Origin: Gammaproteobacteria bacterium
GTDB lineage: Bacteria > Pseudomonadota > Gammaproteobacteria > GCA-001735895
DNA length: 8,972 bases
NCBI GenBank assembly: GCA_003231795.1
Contig: QIJI01000138.1
Location: 1 to 8,972 of the forward strand
Reading direction: 5' to 3'
Shown: piece after piece, positions 6,043-8,972 of the stretch
How the letters are laid out: each line of letters starts with the position of its first letter
Position numbering within the stretch: the stretch's first letter is position 1
Made by a program: the position numbers and the translations under genes
Notes under the pieces: generated by a model
What the model was told of the DNA's origin: nothing
What the model saw: the letters and a program-made list of their open reading frames with translations, nothing else
Databases searched by the model: none

Positions 6043-8073
6043 ATGAATAATGTAAGCGCGGTAAAGCTGTTACGCATCCGGTATATGCTCGGCCTCGGGC
6101 TGATTGCGCTGGTGATTAGCGCACTTTTTCTGGCGATGCAGTGGGTCATCGCCGAGCAAATAGAAAGGGGTGCTGGTATTGATTTTAGTGCCAATCAAAT
6201 TCGCTCTACCGATCAGATCGCCGCGATAATCGAAAAGCAGCAAAAAACTACCCGGGAATCACTAGAGAAATTACAGAATACGAGTCAGCTATTCTGGATT
6301 GCAACCTTATTGGTACTGCCACTGATCGGGGTATTTATATTCAAACCGTTTGAACACACTGTACGTCGCTCGATTATCGATTTACGCGAAACAATTGCCG
6401 AGCTCGAATCGACGCGTGAACAATCCATCTCGGCGCGCCAGAAAGCAGAGTCTTCCAGTTACGCGAAAAGCCAGTTCCTCGCAACCATGAGTCACGAGTT
6501 GCGCACACCGATGAACGGCGTACTCGGAATGAGTGAATTGTTATCCTCAACCCGTCTCGATAAAAAACAACTGGAATATGTGCAGATCATTGTCGATTCG
6601 AGTGAATCACTGCTGACTATCATCAACGATATCCTCGATTTTTCCCGGCTAGAGGCCGGTAAGGTCGGACTTGAGCAGGTTCCATTCAACCTGGAACAGG
6701 CAACCTATGACGTGATGGCTCTGCTGGCGCCACGCTGCCACAACAAAGGCATTGAGTTAATTCTGGACTATCCCCCGGACCTGCCGCGTGACTTCATTGG
6801 CGATTCGGCACGCATTCGTCAGATTCTGTTTAACCTGATCGGCAATGCTGGCAAATTTACCGATCAGGGTTATATCCAGGTATCGGTCGCGATCAACATC
6901 GGCCAGGATGAACAGGCCGATATATCGATTCACATAGAAGATACCGGTATTGGTATTGCACCGGACAAAATCAACGGCCTGTTCCGTTCCTTTAACCAGG
7001 CCGACAATTCTACCACGCGTAAGTATGGCGGCACCGGACTGGGCTTGAGCATTACCCGTGAGCTGGTGAATTTGATGGGCGGTCAGATCTCGATTAACTC
7101 CTCACCCGGCAAAGGCTCGGTCTTCAGCGTCGAAATTTCATTGAAAATCACCGATCCGATAGAGATGCTACGAGTTCCCGAAGTCTGTGTCCATAATGTC
7201 ATGTTGCTTGAACCCAACCAGATCTACCGTGACCTGATTGTCGATCGGTTGGCGCGCATCGAGGTCGAGGCATCCGCCGTCGGGGACGCCGAGGATATGA
7301 AATCACGTTTGTTGTTATGCCAGGAACATGGCGGTGCAATGCAAGTGGCAATGATCGACCAGGATACGATCAGCGACCCTGCAAACAACTGGGCCTGCTT
7401 CAGCGAAGGCAGGTCGGTTAATCCGATCGCCTGGGTCATATTAGGAAGCGAACTGGATGACAGTGATGAATTTCACCGACACACTGAATCAGCGCGCGCC
7501 TATACCATCGTTATGCAAAAGCCGTTCACCAATCATCAACTCTACTACGCACTCAGTAGTGCTCTGATGCAACCAAATGCCGAGCGTACCAACCTGACAC
7601 TGCCCGGTCGCGTTGACGATACGACTGACTTTACGCTGTCAAAAGTGATTAAAGGCGATATTCTGTTGGTCGAAGACAATCATGCAAATCAAAAATTTGC
7701 CAGCCTGCTGCTAGGAAAAATGGGGTATAGCGCGGACATTGCCGAAGATGGCATTGAAGCGATACAACTCTGGCGCAAGAACGATTACGATCTGATATTG
7801 ATGGATTGCCAGATGCCGAACATGGATGGATACGAGGCCACGTTTAATATCCGGCGTGAAGAGAAAACGGCCAATCACGTCCCGATTATTGCTTTGACCG
7901 CCAATGCGTCCGAAACCGATCGTAAAAAATGTCGTGATTGCGGTATGGACGAGGTCATCACCAAACCTTATCGAAAACAGGAACTGGTTGACCTGCTGGA
8001 CCGCTGGTTAAGCGAAGAACCATATCTGATGAGTATATCAAGTAGCGTGACCCAGACTGCCCGAACCGGTTAA
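6043..8073 (+). CDS. Membrane hybrid sensor histidine kinase with a degenerate and an intact receiver domain
   Basis: This 676-residue protein has two membrane segments (about 15-37 and 83-101) flanking a short 45-residue extracytoplasmic loop with no recognisable sensor domain. No HAMP domain follows; a coiled-coil linker (about 105-142) leads straight to the dimerisation helix with phosphoacceptor His151 (SHELRTPMNG). The ATPase domain shows the N box around Asn264 and Asn268, G1 DTGIGI (300-305) and G2 GGTGLGL (329-335). Residues about 384-510 resemble a receiver that kept Asp439 and Lys493 but lost the paired acidic residues (Glu390-Pro391). Residues 538-657 are a complete receiver with Glu544/Asp545, phosphoacceptor Asp588, Thr619 and Lys641. 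It lacks its own HPt domain, so phosphate must leave through a separate HPt protein or the receiver acts directly. No DNA-binding output gene is nearby. ATG 6043 is the only plausible start; its Shine-Dalgarno is weak. Confidence 0.93.
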   Translation: MNNVSAVKLLRIRYMLGLGLIALVISALFLAMQWVIAEQIERGAGIDFSANQIRSTDQIAAIIEKQQKTTRESLEKLQNTSQLFWIATLLVLPLIGVFIFKPFEHTVRRSIIDLRETIAELESTREQSISARQKAESSSYAKSQFLATMSHELRTPMNGVLGMSELLSSTRLDKKQLEYVQIIVDSSESLLTIINDILDFSRLEAGKVGLEQVPFNLEQATYDVMALLAPRCHNKGIELILDYPPDLPRDFIGDSARIRQILFNLIGNAGKFTDQGYIQVSVAINIGQDEQADISIHIEDTGIGIAPDKINGLFRSFNQADNSTTRKYGGTGLGLSITRELVNLMGGQISINSSPGKGSVFSVEISLKITDPIEMLRVPEVCVHNVMLLEPNQIYRDLIVDRLARIEVEASAVGDAEDMKSRLLLCQEHGGAMQVAMIDQDTISDPANNWACFSEGRSVNPIAWVILGSELDDSDEFHRHTESARAYTIVMQKPFTNHQLYYALSSALMQPNAERTNLTLPGRVDDTTDFTLSKVIKGDILLVEDNHANQKFASLLLGKMGYSADIAEDGIEAIQLWRKNDYDLILMDCQMPNMDGYEATFNIRREEKTANHVPIIALTANASETDRKKCRDCGMDEVITKPYRKQELVDLLDRWLSEEPYLMSISSSVTQTARTG

Positions 8074-8199
8074 CGCCGGGAAATGTAACCAGGGAGCCAG
8101 TCGATGGCGTCCTTTTCTTCAAAGTAGATAAAGCCTCCACCGGCGGGACAAATCTGATTTAAACTAGCGGACTTTGCAAGCGGGTGACAATAAAATTTA
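8074..8199. other. 126-bp spacer between the kinase and the amidotransferase gene
   Basis: No terminator or convincing promoter is visible. A minus-strand frame stays open across the whole spacer and on into the next gene's antisense, ending in a stop at 8070-8072. Its last 28 codons encode a protein-like sequence beginning QICPAGGGF and ending GYISRR. It has no ATG, GTG or TTG start within the spacer, so I list it only as a possible gene remnant. Confidence 0.3.
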
Positions 8200-8949
8200 A
8201 TGGATGAGTCAAAACCTTTTCTGATTCTACAGCTTCGCCCCGAAGACGATACTTCAGATAGTGAGTACCAGGCGATATTAAAATATGGAGGGCTGGACGC
8301 ATCGAGCACGCGTCGCATCCGAATTGAAAAAACCGGTATCCCGGAGATTTCGCTGGATGACTATTGCGCGGTAATCGTAGGAGGCAGCCCGTTCGATATC
8401 AGCACACCACAAGACAAAAAATCCGCGATTCAGATCAAAATTGAAAGCGATTTCGTGCGCTTGTTTGATCAAATCGTACCCCGGGATATCCCGTTTCTCG
8501 GTGCCTGTTCAGGTTGCGGGTTGCTCGGCTCCTACCTCGAAACGTCGATATCGACCCGATACTCGGAACCGGTCGGTGGCGCTGTGGTGGCGTTGACCGA
8601 AGCCGCGCGAAAGGATCCGCTGCTGCACGATTTCCCGGATCAGATCGACGTATTACTCGGCCATAAGGAAGCCTGCGATGTGACACCCGACAATGCAACG
8701 CTGTTGCTAACGGGCGAAGCCTGCCCGGTACAGATGTTTCGCGTCGGCGAAAACGTTTATGCCACACAGTTTCATCCCGAAGGCGACGCCGAAGGATTTT
8801 CCCTTCGGGTACATGCCTACAAAAATCATGGCTACTTCGCGCCCGAGGAGGTCGACAATTTGATTGCCACACTGACGCGTGAAGACACCCCTTATGCTCG
8901 CCAGATACTGAAACGGTTTGTTGAACGTTATTGCAGAAGTCAGGACTAA
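8200..8949 (+). CDS. Class I glutamine amidotransferase-like protein, stand-alone
   Basis: This 249-residue protein has the GATase1 fold similar to the glutaminase half of GMP synthase. It shows VIVGGSP (59-64, oxyanion strand), the nucleophile elbow LGACSGCGLLG (100-110) with Cys103, and QFHPEGD (190-196) with His192 and Glu194 completing a Cys-His-Glu triad. Members hydrolyse glutamine and pass ammonia to a synthase, or act on gamma-glutamyl compounds. No synthase domain is attached or adjacent, so the acceptor is unknown. The usual elbow is GxCxGxQ; here Gly107 replaces the Gln and Cys106 the residue that is often His. The start is ATG 8200, because a TAA lies in frame at 8191-8193. The Shine-Dalgarno is poor, with GGGTGA too far upstream. 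It follows the kinase on the same strand by 126 bp, so co-transcription is possible. Only 23 bases remain after the stop, with nothing identifiable. Confidence 0.85.
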   Translation: MDESKPFLILQLRPEDDTSDSEYQAILKYGGLDASSTRRIRIEKTGIPEISLDDYCAVIVGGSPFDISTPQDKKSAIQIKIESDFVRLFDQIVPRDIPFLGACSGCGLLGSYLETSISTRYSEPVGGAVVALTEAARKDPLLHDFPDQIDVLLGHKEACDVTPDNATLLLTGEACPVQMFRVGENVYATQFHPEGDAEGFSLRVHAYKNHGYFAPEEVDNLIATLTREDTPYARQILKRFVERYCRSQD

Positions 8950-8972
8950 GAAATATTACCGTAGAAGAATTT

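Noticed and set aside
8074..8145. CGCCGG (8074-8079) and CCGGCG (8140-8145) as a terminator stem
   Set aside because: The arms are 60 bases apart, only 6 bp long and without a T-run, so this is probably chance.
8435..8872. 145-residue minus-strand frame opposite the amidotransferase
   Set aside because: It is arginine- and proline-rich, as expected from the complement of a coding gene, and conflicts with the conserved triad on the plus strand.
1..8972. Mobile element, CRISPR array, tRNA or defence-system signatures
   Set aside because: No tandem repeats, terminal inverted repeats, integrase or transposase motifs, or tRNA-like folds were seen; all sizeable genes belong to metabolic, transport or signalling families.

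Overview
The window reads as chromosomal DNA from a gammaproteobacterium, probably an uncultured, possibly sulfur-metabolising lineage. This rests on a full-length MaeB-type malic enzyme, a DsrC/TusE-family protein, an Atm1-type ABC exporter typical of Proteobacteria, and moderate, even base composition. There are no rRNA or tRNA genes, CRISPR repeats, transposases, phage genes or integration signatures. Taxonomy is inferred from protein resemblance recalled from memory, not from a search.

Layout. Bases 1-3532 hold a minus-strand block transcribed right to left: maeB (3532-1250), a 55-residue two-helix membrane protein whose start overlaps the maeB stop (1259-1092), then after a 182-bp gap a malyl-CoA lyase (909 to the window edge, 3' end missing). 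Bases 3533-3655 are a divergent control region with a striking inverted repeat just before the maeB start. A plus-strand DsrC-like gene (3656-4012) follows. It converges on a minus-strand Atm1-type half-transporter (5923-4061), with a hairpin between them. A 119-bp divergent region (5924-6042) separates the transporter from a plus-strand hybrid sensor histidine kinase (6043-8073). After 126 bp comes a plus-strand class I glutamine amidotransferase-like protein (8200-8949).

How the genes may work together. Malyl-CoA lyase and malic enzyme both act around malate, glyoxylate, acetyl-CoA and pyruvate, and sit on the same strand, so a shared role in C2/glyoxylate carbon flow is reasonable but unproven. 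DsrC carries both redox cysteines of the true sulfur-trafficking form, and Atm1-type exporters handle glutathione-linked sulfur or metal species. Their adjacency hints at thiol/persulfide handling, although the genes are convergent and so not an operon. The hybrid kinase has no response regulator or phosphotransfer protein in the window, so its output is unknown. The amidotransferase has no synthase partner here.

Most of the window is ordinary. The most worthwhile items are the small membrane ORF coupled to maeB, the inverted repeat covering the maeB translation start region, the orphan CX10C DsrC, and the unusual architecture of the kinase.
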